Shown here one piece after another: positions 13,694 through 21,193 of a stretch of DNA of 21,193 nucleotides. Both the position numbers and the translations under genes were made by a program. The notes below the pieces were generated by a model that had not been told where the DNA came from, ran no database searches, and worked only from the letters and a program-made list of their open reading frames with translations. This DNA is from Clostridia bacterium (lineage in GTDB: Bacteria; Bacillota; Clostridia; Oscillospirales; QAMX01): assembly GCA_024404415.1 (NCBI GenBank), contig JAKSPX010000004.1, positions 1-21,193 of the forward strand, given 5' to 3'. Positions within the stretch are counted from its first letter, which is position 1; each line of letters begins with the position of its first letter.

Positions 13694-16600
13694 TTAGAGG
13701 AGTTCGAGTTCGAGAGCGCACTTGACGTTATCGGGGTTGATAGCGAGGCTCTTCTCGAAGTAATCCTTGGCAGCAGCCTTGTCGCCGTTGTAGAGCATGC
13801 CGTAACCGAGCATGAAGTACAGGTTGGCTTCCTTGGTAGCCTGCGGATCGTCGATGAAGGACAGGTAGAAGAAGCGGCCGCCTCTGGAGCGCGGGCCGGG
13901 GCCTCTCTTATCAGCAAGCTGTTCCCCCCCGGAGAGGATGGCCTTGCGGATCATGGACTGAGCCCGCATCTCGTCGCCGGCGAGCTTCTGGACCCTAGCG
14001 GTGTAGTAGGTGAACTCGCCGCCCATGTTCCACATACCACGGTTGTTGATCTTCGCGATTTCGTCGAGGATCGCCTTGGCTTCGTCGGCCTTGCCCAGCT
14101 TGGCAAGAGCTTCGGCTTCGTAGTAACGGAACGGAACCGTAACGGAATCGTTCCAGAAACCGGCGTGGAGGTTTTCAGGAATGGTGAGCGCAGCCTTGAA
14201 GAGTTCAAGAGCCTTCTCGTAGTTGCCGGCCTTGACTTCCTTACGGCCAGCCGCGAAGCGACCGTACATGTAGGTTTCGGCAATGGCAAACTCGCCGCCT
14301 TCACCCGGAGTGAAGTTGTGGCCGAGCATGACTTCGAGAGCCTTGTCGTATTCGCCGCAGGCATTGTAAGCCTTGGCAAGTTCGAGGACGATGTCGTCGC
14401 CGTAGGATTCCGGGAAGTGAGCCTTGATGTATTCAGCTCTCTCTTCACCCGGGGTACCGACGGAGGCCATCAGGAAGGCGACTTCGTTCAGAAGCTGTTC
14501 GTCGCCCGGCTTGAGCTCGACAGCCTTCTTCTGATACGGAAGGGCTTCGGCAGCCTTGCCGAGGTGGCTATAGTAAGCAACAGCGAGGTTTCTGTAGGGG
14601 ACGTAGAAGTCCGGAGCAGCCTCGATGGCTTTCTTCCAGCATTCAGCAGCATAGCAGAACTGCTTCTTGTCGTAAACGACGCAGCCGAGGAGGTACCAGG
14701 CAGTACCGTCAGCAGCATTCGCCTTGGTGGCAGCTTCGAGGACCTTGATCTCGCCGAGACGGTACGGGAAGATCTCAACGATGGGCTTCGCTTCAGCTTC
14801 CGCACGGGCAGCCTTGGCCTTGCAGCATTCGCCGAGCTTCTCGTAAGCATAACCGAGAACATAGAGAGCCATGGTGGAAGCGCCGCGGTTGGCCTTGAGG
14901 CCTTCCATGATCTCAACGATCGCTTCGTAATCGCCGATGACTTCGAGGTCGAAGGCAACGTCGATGCAGGTCTGCGACGGGTTGGAGTTCATGAGCTTCG
15001 CATCATAGAAGTTTGCAATCGGTTCACCGGCGATCTTGATCTTGAGATAACGGGCGAGCTGATTGAGCGGGTCATTGGCAAGGACGGCATTGAGGCGGTT
15101 GAGAGCGCACTCAGTGTTACCGAGCTTCCAGCAAGCGTAGGCGGCGTACGGGCCGGCCAGCGGGTGGGTGGATTCCTTGTCGAGAGCCTTCAGAGCGTCG
15201 TCGCGCATCTTGACGTATTCGCCGTTGCGGCCGTCGAGAGCAGCGATGAAGGAGAAGGACTTCGCGATGGCGTTGTAGCTCCAGGTAGCCTTCCAGAAGG
15301 TGTTAAGAGCCTTCTTGTAGTTATCCTTGTAGAGATAGCAGAGGCCGAGCAGGTAGCTGATGGTGCCATCCTTCGGGTTGGTGTTGTAAGCATTCTGTGT
15401 AGCGAGAGCCTTTTCGAGGTATTCGATGGCTTCGTCGACCTTGCCGGTACGATAGAGGTATTCGCCCATGCCGATGAGGGACGGGAGATGCTTCGGATCG
15501 TACTTGAGGGCTTCAAGATAATATTCGTCCGGCTTGTAGATCGGATCACGATACTGATCGATGTGGAGACCGGCGATGTAGCAATCCTGAGCGTTGGTGA
15601 GCTTGTCGGGGGTCGGGATGCCCGGGTTGTCCTTCGGAATGTGGACATAGTCGGGGGTGATCTCGGTGTAGGAGAGGATCTCCTTGCCGCAAGCGCAGGT
15701 GAGCTTCACGGTGTACTTCTCATCGCTGAGAGCGCAGGCATATTCGACGCAGTCGCCCGGTTCAAGGGAGACCTTTTCATCAAGAACGAGCTTGTCGCCG
15801 TCAAACATCTGGAAGGAAGCATTTTCAATGACCTTCGTGACGTTGAGTCTGACCTTGCTGTCTTCCCCGGCCTTATCGACGGCAACAGCGGCGTCGAGGT
15901 TGGCGAAGGTGACGTACTTGATGTTTCTGGTCGGATACCAGAACTGCGAGAAGGACTTGGTCTCGTAAGGAGCGAGCCAGGTGAAGTCGGGCTGGTCGTC
16001 GGTGTAGGAACCGGCCATCAGTTCGGCGTACGTGCCGTCGGTATCGGTGAGAGCGTTTTCCCAGTTCTGAGCATTTCTGCCGTAGCCCCAGGTGAACATC
16101 TTCTTACCGGGAGAGATGTGATGGTTGGCGATGTGGATGGTGCCGCAGTCCTTGGCATAGTCATAGCCGCCGAAGAAGTCGAATTCCGACGGAGCAGCAA
16201 AGTAGGAGTTGCCGCTCTGGGTGTGCTTGTGCCAGCTGATATCGGTGGGCTGTTCGAATCTTTCGGAGCCGTACTGACCCTGAGCGATCGGGAAAGTGGT
16301 GTGGCTTCTGTCATAGTGATGGTGAGCCCAGGTAACATCCGGCGGGAAGATCAGACGATACTGTTCGTGGACTCTGACAGCGGCGTTCTCCCACCAGAGG
16401 AAGGAGTGCTCAGTCGCGGTGCGGTTGGTGACCTTAACGCGGGTCTCGAAGTAGGAAGCATCCGGACGGAGGACGATACCGACCATGCCCTTGGTACGAT
16501 CGGAAGGATCGCATTCGGACAGCCAGCAAATCGCGCTGCCGTCTTCACACTCTTCGATGGTGTAGTCAACAGGCATGAAGGTGGACGGACGGTGATGGAA

Positions 16601-16966
16601 GGGCCAGTTGAATTCAATACCGCCGGAGATCCAGGAGCCGAAGGCACCGATCAGAGCGGGCTTGATGACGTGCTGACGATAGAGGAAGTTGTAGTCGTTC
16701 TTCTTGTCGTAAGCTTCGAAGACACGGCCGCCGAGGGCGGGGATCATGCAGACGCGAATGTAGTCGTTCTCAAGACGGACGACGTCCCATTCCTTGTCGG
16801 CGCGATGCTCGCGGTCAACTTTGTTGATGACGCGGTTCGGGTACGGGTTGCCGCTGGTTCCCTGATGACCTCTGGTCTCAGCAAACATCGGCATTTCTTC
16901 TGCGGGAGGAGCCGGATAAGTGGGAATAGACCACTTCTCGACTACCGCAATGACTTTGTTGCTCAT
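13694..16966 (-). CDS. DUF5107 domain protein with long TPR array
   Basis: This 1090-residue protein has no known biochemical function. Residues 1 to about 430 form a beta-rich domain of the DUF5107 type, which resembles galactose-mutarotase-like sandwiches. Recognisable stretches are PALGGRVFEAYDKKNDYNF near 90 and GSWISGGIEFNWPFHHRPST near 120. From about 455 to the end there are many TPR-like helix pairs, for example EYLYRTGKVDEAIEYLEKAL, WYLLGCVVYDKKQFCYAAE and a last one ending DYFEKSLAINPDN. No signal peptide or membrane segment is seen, so it is cytoplasmic. The ATG at 16966 follows AAAGGATGG; an ATG at 17032 coincides with the transcription start and is rejected. Codon use looks strongly biased to a small set, which suggests high expression. 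It is transcribed alone, with its own promoter, palindrome and terminator. A role in recognising or processing a sugar or glycoconjugate fits the neighbours but is only inference. Confidence 0.85.
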   Translation of the reverse strand: MSNKVIAVVEKWSIPTYPAPPAEEMPMFAETRGHQGTSGNPYPNRVINKVDREHRADKEWDVVRLENDYIRVCMIPALGGRVFEAYDKKNDYNFLYRQHVIKPALIGAFGSWISGGIEFNWPFHHRPSTFMPVDYTIEECEDGSAICWLSECDPSDRTKGMVGIVLRPDASYFETRVKVTNRTATEHSFLWWENAAVRVHEQYRLIFPPDVTWAHHHYDRSHTTFPIAQGQYGSERFEQPTDISWHKHTQSGNSYFAAPSEFDFFGGYDYAKDCGTIHIANHHISPGKKMFTWGYGRNAQNWENALTDTDGTYAELMAGSYTDDQPDFTWLAPYETKSFSQFWYPTRNIKYVTFANLDAAVAVDKAGEDSKVRLNVTKVIENASFQMFDGDKLVLDEKVSLEPGDCVEYACALSDEKYTVKLTCACGKEILSYTEITPDYVHIPKDNPGIPTPDKLTNAQDCYIAGLHIDQYRDPIYKPDEYYLEALKYDPKHLPSLIGMGEYLYRTGKVDEAIEYLEKALATQNAYNTNPKDGTISYLLGLCYLYKDNYKKALNTFWKATWSYNAIAKSFSFIAALDGRNGEYVKMRDDALKALDKESTHPLAGPYAAYACWKLGNTECALNRLNAVLANDPLNQLARYLKIKIAGEPIANFYDAKLMNSNPSQTCIDVAFDLEVIGDYEAIVEIMEGLKANRGASTMALYVLGYAYEKLGECCKAKAARAEAEAKPIVEIFPYRLGEIKVLEAATKANAADGTAWYLLGCVVYDKKQFCYAAECWKKAIEAAPDFYVPYRNLAVAYYSHLGKAAEALPYQKKAVELKPGDEQLLNEVAFLMASVGTPGEERAEYIKAHFPESYGDDIVLELAKAYNACGEYDKALEVMLGHNFTPGEGGEFAIAETYMYGRFAAGRKEVKAGNYEKALELFKAALTIPENLHAGFWNDSVTVPFRYYEAEALAKLGKADEAKAILDEIAKINNRGMWNMGGEFTYYTARVQKLAGDEMRAQSMIRKAILSGGEQLADKRGPGPRSRGGRFFYLSFIDDPQATKEANLYFMLGYGMLYNGDKAAAKDYFEKSLAINPDNVKCALELELL

Positions 16967-17017
16967 AGCTAAAGTTCCATCCTTTCTTAAAATACGGATA
17001 TTTAATGGATCGGACGT

Positions 17018-17032
17018 ATGGATACTATCCAT
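17018..17032. promoter_or_regulatory. Palindrome at the transcription start of the DUF5107-TPR gene, candidate operator
   Basis: ATGGATA and TATCCAT form a perfect 7-bp inverted repeat around one central base. It lies immediately after the predicted start of transcription (about 17035), the usual place for a repressor site. It could also form a small hairpin at the 5' end of the mRNA and stabilise it. No regulator gene is adjacent. Confidence 0.5.
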
Positions 17033-17041
17033 TCTGGTTTG

Positions 17042-17070
17042 ATGATACCATACTTCCGATGAGATTGCAA
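17042..17070 (-). promoter_or_regulatory. Promoter of DUF5107-TPR gene
   Basis: On the minus strand TTGCAA (17070-17065), a 17-base spacer and TATCAT (17047-17042) form a good sigma-A promoter. The leader is about 70 bases. Confidence 0.78.
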
Positions 17071-17152
17071 TAGGTTTTTTGGGTGGCTCCGTATGAGTTT
17101 AGGGCACATATTTGCGCCGCGGATTTATACGCTTTGTCGGAATCAGCACAAA

Positions 17153-17197
17153 TCCACCCGCCGTTTTTTCGCAATTTCACCAAAACGGGCGGGTGGA
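17153..17197 (-). terminator. Hairpin terminator after ABC exporter operon
   Basis: On the minus strand TCCACCCGCC (17197-17188) pairs with GGCGGGTGGA (17162-17153). An inner CGTTTT/AAAACG adds to the stem. Only TTTGT follows, so the U-run is weak. Its position six bases after the permease stop supports a terminator role. Confidence 0.65.
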
Positions 17198-17202
17198 CCG
17201 GA

Positions 17203-19881
17203 TTATATCGTTTCGTTTTTCAGCGCGTCGATCAGATTGTCGGTTTCCACCTTGCCTGCGGCGTAGAGCATGGCGGAGAACACCGTGAGGAAAACTGAGC
17301 CGACGGCGACCAGGACGCTCCACCCCGGCACGTAGAAGCCGGATGCAAAGGCGCTCCCGGTGATTTTCCAGATGGCGAAGGTGACCAGAAAGGCTGCCGG
17401 AAGTCCCCAGAGAAGGCTCACGACGCCGTAGATGAGGCATTCCCTGTTCATCATGCGCCGGAAGCCCTTCCTGCCGAGGCCGACCGAGCGGAGCATGGCA
17501 AGCTCGCGCTTCCTGAGCGCGACATTGGTGGAAATGGTGTTGAAGACGTTGGCCACCGCAATCAGCGAGATCAGGATGATGAAGCCGCCGGAGAAGACGT
17601 TGACGACCGTCACCAGCATACGCTGGGATTCCTTTTCCGCCGCCTCGTCATAAAGCGTCGACGCATTATAGCCGTTTTCCGTGAGCAGGCGGCGCATATC
17701 CTCCTCCGCACGGGCGTGGCTTTCCGCCTTGAAGAAGAAATCGACCTCCGGGGTGAAATCCTTCATAAGGCTTTCGGAGAGCACTTCATCTTTCATGCTG
17801 TAAGGATACAAGACCGACGGGGTACTGGTGGGAAGCCCGAAAGCAGGAGACGCGACTTCCGAACCGATGGAAAGCTGCGTGACCTCCTCGCATTCCTCGG
17901 CGGGGAGGCGGATCGCTTTGGTCATATCCGGTTCGTCGGGGTTGGCGTTCTCGTCCGACCAGAGGTAGAGAAGGTATTCCCGCGGGAAGAAGGTGACCCA
18001 TCGCTCCCCGTTTTCATCCATTTCCCCGGGATCGTAAATATCATAGCCCTCCGGGCAGGTGATGGTACGCACCTCGGCCGTCACCGGGAAGGATGCGTCC
18101 TCGATGACCTTTCTTTCCTCCCACATGCCGTTGCCGTTTTCGTCAAAGCTGCGGCTGACATAGCGGTTGAAGATCACCGCGCGCGGTGAGGCGGCGTCGA
18201 AATACGCTTTTTCATCCAGCCCGTTTTCCCGGAGCAGAGCGCGGAAGGAATCGTCACTTGCAAAGACAAGCGAGAGATACTGCTCGTTTTCTTCTCCGTC
18301 CTCCGTCGGGAAATACACGCCCATATCCATTGCCGAAAGCCAACTCCCCTTTTCCACGCCTTCCGCGCTTTCCAGCAGGCGGAAGATGGTTTCGGGGTCG
18401 TTAGAATCGTCATATATATAATAGGAAACGTCCACGCCCGCGTCATTGGAGGTGACGCCTTCGATGGAATCGGTGAGATAGGCGCCGAAGGAGGAGGCGG
18501 AGATGAAGAGCATCACGCTTAAGGCAAGTGAAAGTACCGTCGAGCGGTAGCGCTTTTTGCTTCTCTTGAAGTTTTTGAGCGCCATCATGCCCTCAAAGCC
18601 GAGAAGCTTCTGAGTAAGGCGCGAGGTACGGACGGTTTTCCCCTTTATGGCGACGTCCTCCGACTGCCGGATGGCCTCGATGGCCGAAAGGCGCATGGCA
18701 CGGCGGGCAGGCACCCACGCCGAGACCAGCGTCGTCAAGACCGTCACGATCAGCGCGATGAGGAGCGCGGGAAGACTCAAAACCAGATGGATCTTCACAT
18801 CGTCAGAGCCTGAAAACATCGAAAAAGCGTCCTGCAGGCAGAAGAAGGTCACGCCAATGCCGACGCAGCCGATAATCAGTCCGAGCGGCACGGCCAGGAT
18901 ATCCAGTATCAGGGCCTCGTAAAAGACGCTCGCGCGAAGCTGTTTTTTCGTCGCGCCGATGGATTTCAAAAGGCCGAACTGCCGTGTCCTCTCGCCCACC
19001 GAGATGGAAAAGGAATTGTAGATCAGGGAGATCGACCCCAGCGCGATGAGGAAGCAGAGCACGGCGGCAAAGCCGTAGACCAGCGTGAGGAGGTTGTCGT
19101 TTCTGATGACGCCCTCGTAGCGCAGAAGATCGATGTGGTCCTTGCGTTCGCCGTCGAACGAATTTTCAACAAAAAATCCTTCAATATCGCGCGGATGGTG
19201 GAGGGTGAAGAATATGTCGCTCTCCCCCGCCGCATCCCCCGCCGTCAGAGCCGTGTAGCCCGGGGAGGAATAATTCTCCACCGCATATCCGAGGCGCTCC
19301 ATAATGCCGACGACCTCATAGGTCTTTTCTTCCGTGTCGACGAGCTCTTCCAGCTCATCTGTCACCCAGTCGGTATCATTAAGCGTCTCCCCGTTTCGGA
19401 CGCGTCTCCCGACCTCCAGGGTCAGCTTGTCGCCGACGTTGATCGAGCGATTTTCCACCGGGGTGAGATTGGCGGATAAAACCAGTTCATTTTCATTTTC
19501 CGGCATGCGCCCCGAAAGCAGGCGCGCCGAAACAAGGTCGGGAAACCCCTCTTCGACCGAGCGGAGGTGCAGGTACGGCTTATATTCGTTGCCGCTTTCA
19601 ACTGCCGCCCAGCCGACCTCGCGCCACACGGCGTAAGAGGCGACCTCGTCGGAGCAAGTGATCTTTTCTTCGTCGGTATCGCTCGCACCGCGCAGGATTG
19701 CGTGGAAATTACCGGAGGCAGCCGCTTCGCTTTCCTTTAAGAAGGAGACGCCGCTGACGGCGCCCTCGAGCACCGCTGTGAATAATGCCGCCGAAAGGAG
19801 GATGCCGATGACCGTCACCAGGGTGCGCACGCGGTTTTTCAGGAGCGTTCGGCGTGTAAAGGCAAAAAAGACGTTTTTCAT
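17203..19881 (-). CDS. ABC transporter permease with two FtsX domains (MacB/exporter type)
   Basis: This 892-residue membrane protein is the permease partner of the ATPase gene upstream. Eight hydrophobic segments are visible near residues 21-43, 268-290, 322-345, 368-390, 447-467, 757-780, 814-838 and 853-876. Between the first and second is an extracytoplasmic domain of about 220 residues. Between the fifth and sixth is a second of about 290 residues. Each half contains the FtsX coupling pattern, for example GERTRQFGLLKSIGATKKQLR at 297-316 and KRELAMLRSVGLGRKGFRR near 790-809. Such permeases use mechanotransmission to expel peptides, antibiotics or lipoproteins, or to control cell-wall hydrolases; the substrate here is unknown. 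Its ATG overlaps the TGA of the ATPase gene (ATGA), so the two are translated together. The N-terminus is basic, as usual for this group. Confidence 0.93.
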   Translation of the reverse strand: MKNVFFAFTRRTLLKNRVRTLVTVIGILLSAALFTAVLEGAVSGVSFLKESEAAASGNFHAILRGASDTDEEKITCSDEVASYAVWREVGWAAVESGNEYKPYLHLRSVEEGFPDLVSARLLSGRMPENENELVLSANLTPVENRSINVGDKLTLEVGRRVRNGETLNDTDWVTDELEELVDTEEKTYEVVGIMERLGYAVENYSSPGYTALTAGDAAGESDIFFTLHHPRDIEGFFVENSFDGERKDHIDLLRYEGVIRNDNLLTLVYGFAAVLCFLIALGSISLIYNSFSISVGERTRQFGLLKSIGATKKQLRASVFYEALILDILAVPLGLIIGCVGIGVTFFCLQDAFSMFSGSDDVKIHLVLSLPALLIALIVTVLTTLVSAWVPARRAMRLSAIEAIRQSEDVAIKGKTVRTSRLTQKLLGFEGMMALKNFKRSKKRYRSTVLSLALSVMLFISASSFGAYLTDSIEGVTSNDAGVDVSYYIYDDSNDPETIFRLLESAEGVEKGSWLSAMDMGVYFPTEDGEENEQYLSLVFASDDSFRALLRENGLDEKAYFDAASPRAVIFNRYVSRSFDENGNGMWEERKVIEDASFPVTAEVRTITCPEGYDIYDPGEMDENGERWVTFFPREYLLYLWSDENANPDEPDMTKAIRLPAEECEEVTQLSIGSEVASPAFGLPTSTPSVLYPYSMKDEVLSESLMKDFTPEVDFFFKAESHARAEEDMRRLLTENGYNASTLYDEAAEKESQRMLVTVVNVFSGGFIILISLIAVANVFNTISTNVALRKRELAMLRSVGLGRKGFRRMMNRECLIYGVVSLLWGLPAAFLVTFAIWKITGSAFASGFYVPGWSVLVAVGSVFLTVFSAMLYAAGKVETDNLIDALKNETI

Positions 19882-20561
19882 GCCGTCTGCCTTTCGTCGC
19901 GCGTGATGCGTCCGTCCTCGATGGCGATGACGCGGTCGGCCTGGCGCGCGATGGACTCGTCGTGCGTGATGACGATGAGGGTCTGGCCGAAGGCGCGGTT
20001 GGCTTCTTTCAGAAGCTCCATGATCTCCTTGCCGGTACGGCTGTCGAGGTTGCCGGTCGGCTCATCGGCCAGCATGACGGCCGGGGAGGTCATGAGGGCG
20101 CGGCCAATGGAGACGCGCTGCTGCTGGCCGCCCGAAAGCTGATTGGGAAGGTTGTTCCGACGCTCTTCAAGTCCGAGGGTGCGGATCAGCTCGTTCAAGC
20201 GCGCCTCGTCCGGCTTCCGTCCGTCCATCAGGATGGGCAGGGTGATGTTTTCCTCGACGTTCAGGACCGGGATGAGGTTATAGAACTGGTAAATGAGTCC
20301 CACCTGCCGCCTTCTGAAGATGGCGAGTTCTTCCTCGTTCTTGGCGTAGACGTCCTCGCCGTTCATAAAGACTTTGCCCTCGGTCGGGCGGTCAACGCCG
20401 CCGAGAATGTGCAAAAGGGTCGATTTTCCCGAGCCGGAGGGGCCGATGATGGCGAGAAATTCCCCCTTCTCCACCGAGAAGGATATGTCATCCACGGCGT
20501 GCACGGCGTTTTCACCGCTGCCGTAGGTTTTTTTCAGATGTTCGATTTTTAAGATCTCCAT
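19878..20561 (-). CDS. ABC transporter ATP-binding protein (MacB/LolD type)
   Basis: This 227-residue ATPase drives the adjoining FtsX permease. All motifs are present: Walker A GPSGSGKST at 40-48, Q-loop Gln92 in YQFYNLIPVL, signature LSGGQQQR at 142-149, Walker B VMLADEPT at 162-169, D-loop NLDS and H-loop His200 in VITHD. The Q-loop FYNLIP is typical of MacB, LolD and bacitracin-type exporters. The start at 20561 follows AAAGGAAA and gives the standard N-terminus MEILKIEHLKKTYG; a longer reading from 20627 runs through the terminator stem and is rejected. A strong terminator ends only about 16 bases before the ATG, leaving no room for a promoter, so this operon must depend on read-through or on a promoter inside the preceding gene. 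Confidence 0.95.
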   Translation of the reverse strand: MEILKIEHLKKTYGSGENAVHAVDDISFSVEKGEFLAIIGPSGSGKSTLLHILGGVDRPTEGKVFMNGEDVYAKNEEELAIFRRRQVGLIYQFYNLIPVLNVEENITLPILMDGRKPDEARLNELIRTLGLEERRNNLPNQLSGGQQQRVSIGRALMTSPAVMLADEPTGNLDSRTGKEIMELLKEANRAFGQTLIVITHDESIARQADRVIAIEDGRITRDERQTA

Positions 20562-20576
20562 TGGGTTTCCTTTCAT

Positions 20577-20616
20577 AAAAAACGGCGTCCCGGGGCATTT
20601 CCCTCCCGGGACGCCG
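20577..20616 (-). terminator. Strong intrinsic terminator between M29 peptidase and ABC operon
   Basis: On the minus strand CGGCGTCCCGGG and CCGGGACGCCG form an 11-bp or longer GC stem, followed by six T. It starts eight bases after the peptidase stop codon, and its U-run ends 15 bases before the ATG of the ABC ATPase. It therefore also acts as the leader of that operon. Confidence 0.95.
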
Positions 20617-20623
20617 ACGTGGG

Positions 20624-21085
20624 TCACAGTGCGAAATTGCCGTTTCTGAAAATGACGACTTCCGTGCCGTCTTTGGTCGTTCCGACGATGGAAAGATCGG
20701 CGGTGCCGATCATGAAATCCTCGTGTGCAAAGGAGGCGTTGAGGCCTGCCTTTTCATATTCCTCGCTTGAGAAATTCTCCGCGCCCCTGACGCAGTCGGG
20801 GTAGGCGTTGCCGAAGGCGATGTGGCAGGCGGCATTTTCATCAAAGAGGGTGTTATAGTAGACGATCCCCTGTTTGGAAATGGGCGAATCATATTCCACA
20901 AGCGCCAGCTCACCGAAATAGCGCGCGCCATCGTCGATCTCCAACGCCTTTTTGAGCGTTTCCAGCCCCTCGGAGGCCTCTTCTTTCACGATCTTACCGT
21001 TCTCGACCGTAAAGCGGATGTCCTTGACCAGTGTTCCGTTGAGACAGAGCGGGCGGGAGGCGCAGATCACGCCGGAGGAGTTCAC
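20624..21085 (-). CDS. M29-family aminopeptidase, C-terminal fragment (N-terminus lost at a junction)
   Basis: These 153 residues match the C-terminal third of M29 metallo-aminopeptidases (AmpS/PepS type, about 410 residues), which remove N-terminal residues from peptides in the cytoplasm. Seen are RPLCLNGTLV, FGELALVEYDSPIS with metal ligand Glu59 of the fragment, NTLFDENAACHIAFG with His88, and AHEDFMIGTADLSI with His121 and Asp123. The remaining metal-ligand Glu and the whole N-terminal two thirds should lie further to the right, but the minus-strand frame meets a TGA at about 21092-21094, and the sequence beyond reads as another protein on the plus strand. The GTG at 21085 has no Shine-Dalgarno and is probably not a real start. 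This is therefore a truncated gene, either by rearrangement or by a joining error in the assembly. Confidence 0.82.
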   Translation of the reverse strand: MNSSGVICASRPLCLNGTLVKDIRFTVENGKIVKEEASEGLETLKKALEIDDGARYFGELALVEYDSPISKQGIVYYNTLFDENAACHIAFGNAYPDCVRGAENFSSEEYEKAGLNASFAHEDFMIGTADLSIVGTTKDGTEVVIFRNGNFAL

Positions 21086-21193
21086 CCGCCGTCAGCGGAT
21101 GCTCCGCGACGCGATCAACTCCAAGGCCATCACCTACAACTGGCACGAGCCGGACGTCAGCTATCTGGAGGCGGTGCTCTCCCGCGGCGACCG
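21063..21193 (+). CDS. Internal fragment of a radical SAM protein (TIGR03960-like), open at the right edge
   Basis: The plus-strand frame beginning around 21063 reads QITPEEF, then RRQRMLRDAIN, then ITYNWHEPD, then YLEAVLSRGDR and continues past the window. The ITYNWHEPD and EAVLSRGDR stretches are typical of the second half of a large radical SAM family with an N-terminal B12-binding-like region (TIGR03960), often next to a DUF2344 gene. There is no start codon with a ribosome binding site, and the piece would be an internal part of a protein of about 600 residues. The catalytic CxxxCxxC part should lie well upstream but is not in this window. The left limit is uncertain because it overlaps the M29 fragment. 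Confidence 0.6.

Noticed and set aside
14165..16972. Plus-strand open frame of 935 codons opposite the DUF5107-TPR gene
   Set aside because: The minus strand carries clear TPR and DUF5107 sequence plus a promoter, ribosome binding site and terminator. The plus frame is Val/Glu/Gly-rich with no recognisable domain. It stays open because the real gene uses few codons that read as stops on the opposite strand.
17100..17152. Possible small gene or RNA in the gap between the ABC exporter and DUF5107 gene
   Set aside because: No start codon with ribosome binding site, promoter or stable structure apart from the terminator hairpin at 17153-17197.
20562..20627. N-terminal extension of the ABC ATPase reaching back to 20627
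   Set aside because: The extension would be encoded by the terminator stem and overlap the end of the M29 gene. The standard N-terminus and ribosome binding site fit 20561.

Overview
The window looks like a chromosomal piece of a Gram-positive Bacillota, probably a Clostridia-type gut or anaerobic bacterium. The evidence is strong AGGAGG-like ribosome binding sites, sigma-A type promoters with 16-18 base spacers, many hairpin-plus-U terminators, a yybP-ykoY riboswitch and Firmicute-like protein families. The base composition is G+C rich (about 60-65 % in rows I counted). No rRNA, tRNA, CRISPR array, transposase or phage gene was seen. Most genes lie on the minus strand.

Layout, left to right. 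(1) 1-2418, minus: a P-type ATPase of the calcium-pump family, cut by the left edge. It sits behind a Mn2+-sensing yybP-ykoY riboswitch and a leader terminator, so manganese export is a likely role. (2) A divergent promoter region at 2635-2727, then a plus-strand pair: a GH13 alpha-amylase-family enzyme and an SDR oxidoreductase, closed by a terminator. (3) 4945-6246, minus: a GH39-like glycosidase of lower G+C, set between two terminators with its own candidate promoter. (4) 6394-10577, minus: a tight four-gene operon, in transcription order a proteasome-fold (Ntn-like) protein, an intracellular Asp-box/sialidase-fold protein, a threonine-aldolase-family PLP enzyme, and a PHP-Dabb fusion. The role of this set is not known to me. 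(5) 10686-13432, minus: nagB, glmM and a stand-alone left-handed beta-helix acetyltransferase that keeps the GlmU acetyltransferase active site. Together they could take fructose-6-P to N-acetylglucosamine-1-P. (6) 13694-16966, minus: a 1090-residue DUF5107-TPR protein with its own promoter and a palindrome at the transcription start. (7) 17203-20561, minus: an FtsX-type ABC exporter (permease plus ATPase) whose ribosome binding site follows directly after a strong terminator. (8) The right end: the C-terminal part of an M29 aminopeptidase (minus) meets an internal piece of a radical SAM protein (plus). Both are broken at the same place, which suggests a rearrangement breakpoint or an assembly chimera.

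Much of the content concerns carbohydrate handling (amylase family, GH39-like, sialidase-fold, amino-sugar phosphates, DUF5107). None of these enzymes has a visible signal peptide, so they probably act on imported oligosaccharides or sugar derivatives in the cytoplasm. The candidates for new biology are the proteasome-fold/sialidase-fold/aldolase/PHP-Dabb operon and the stand-alone acetyltransferase module.
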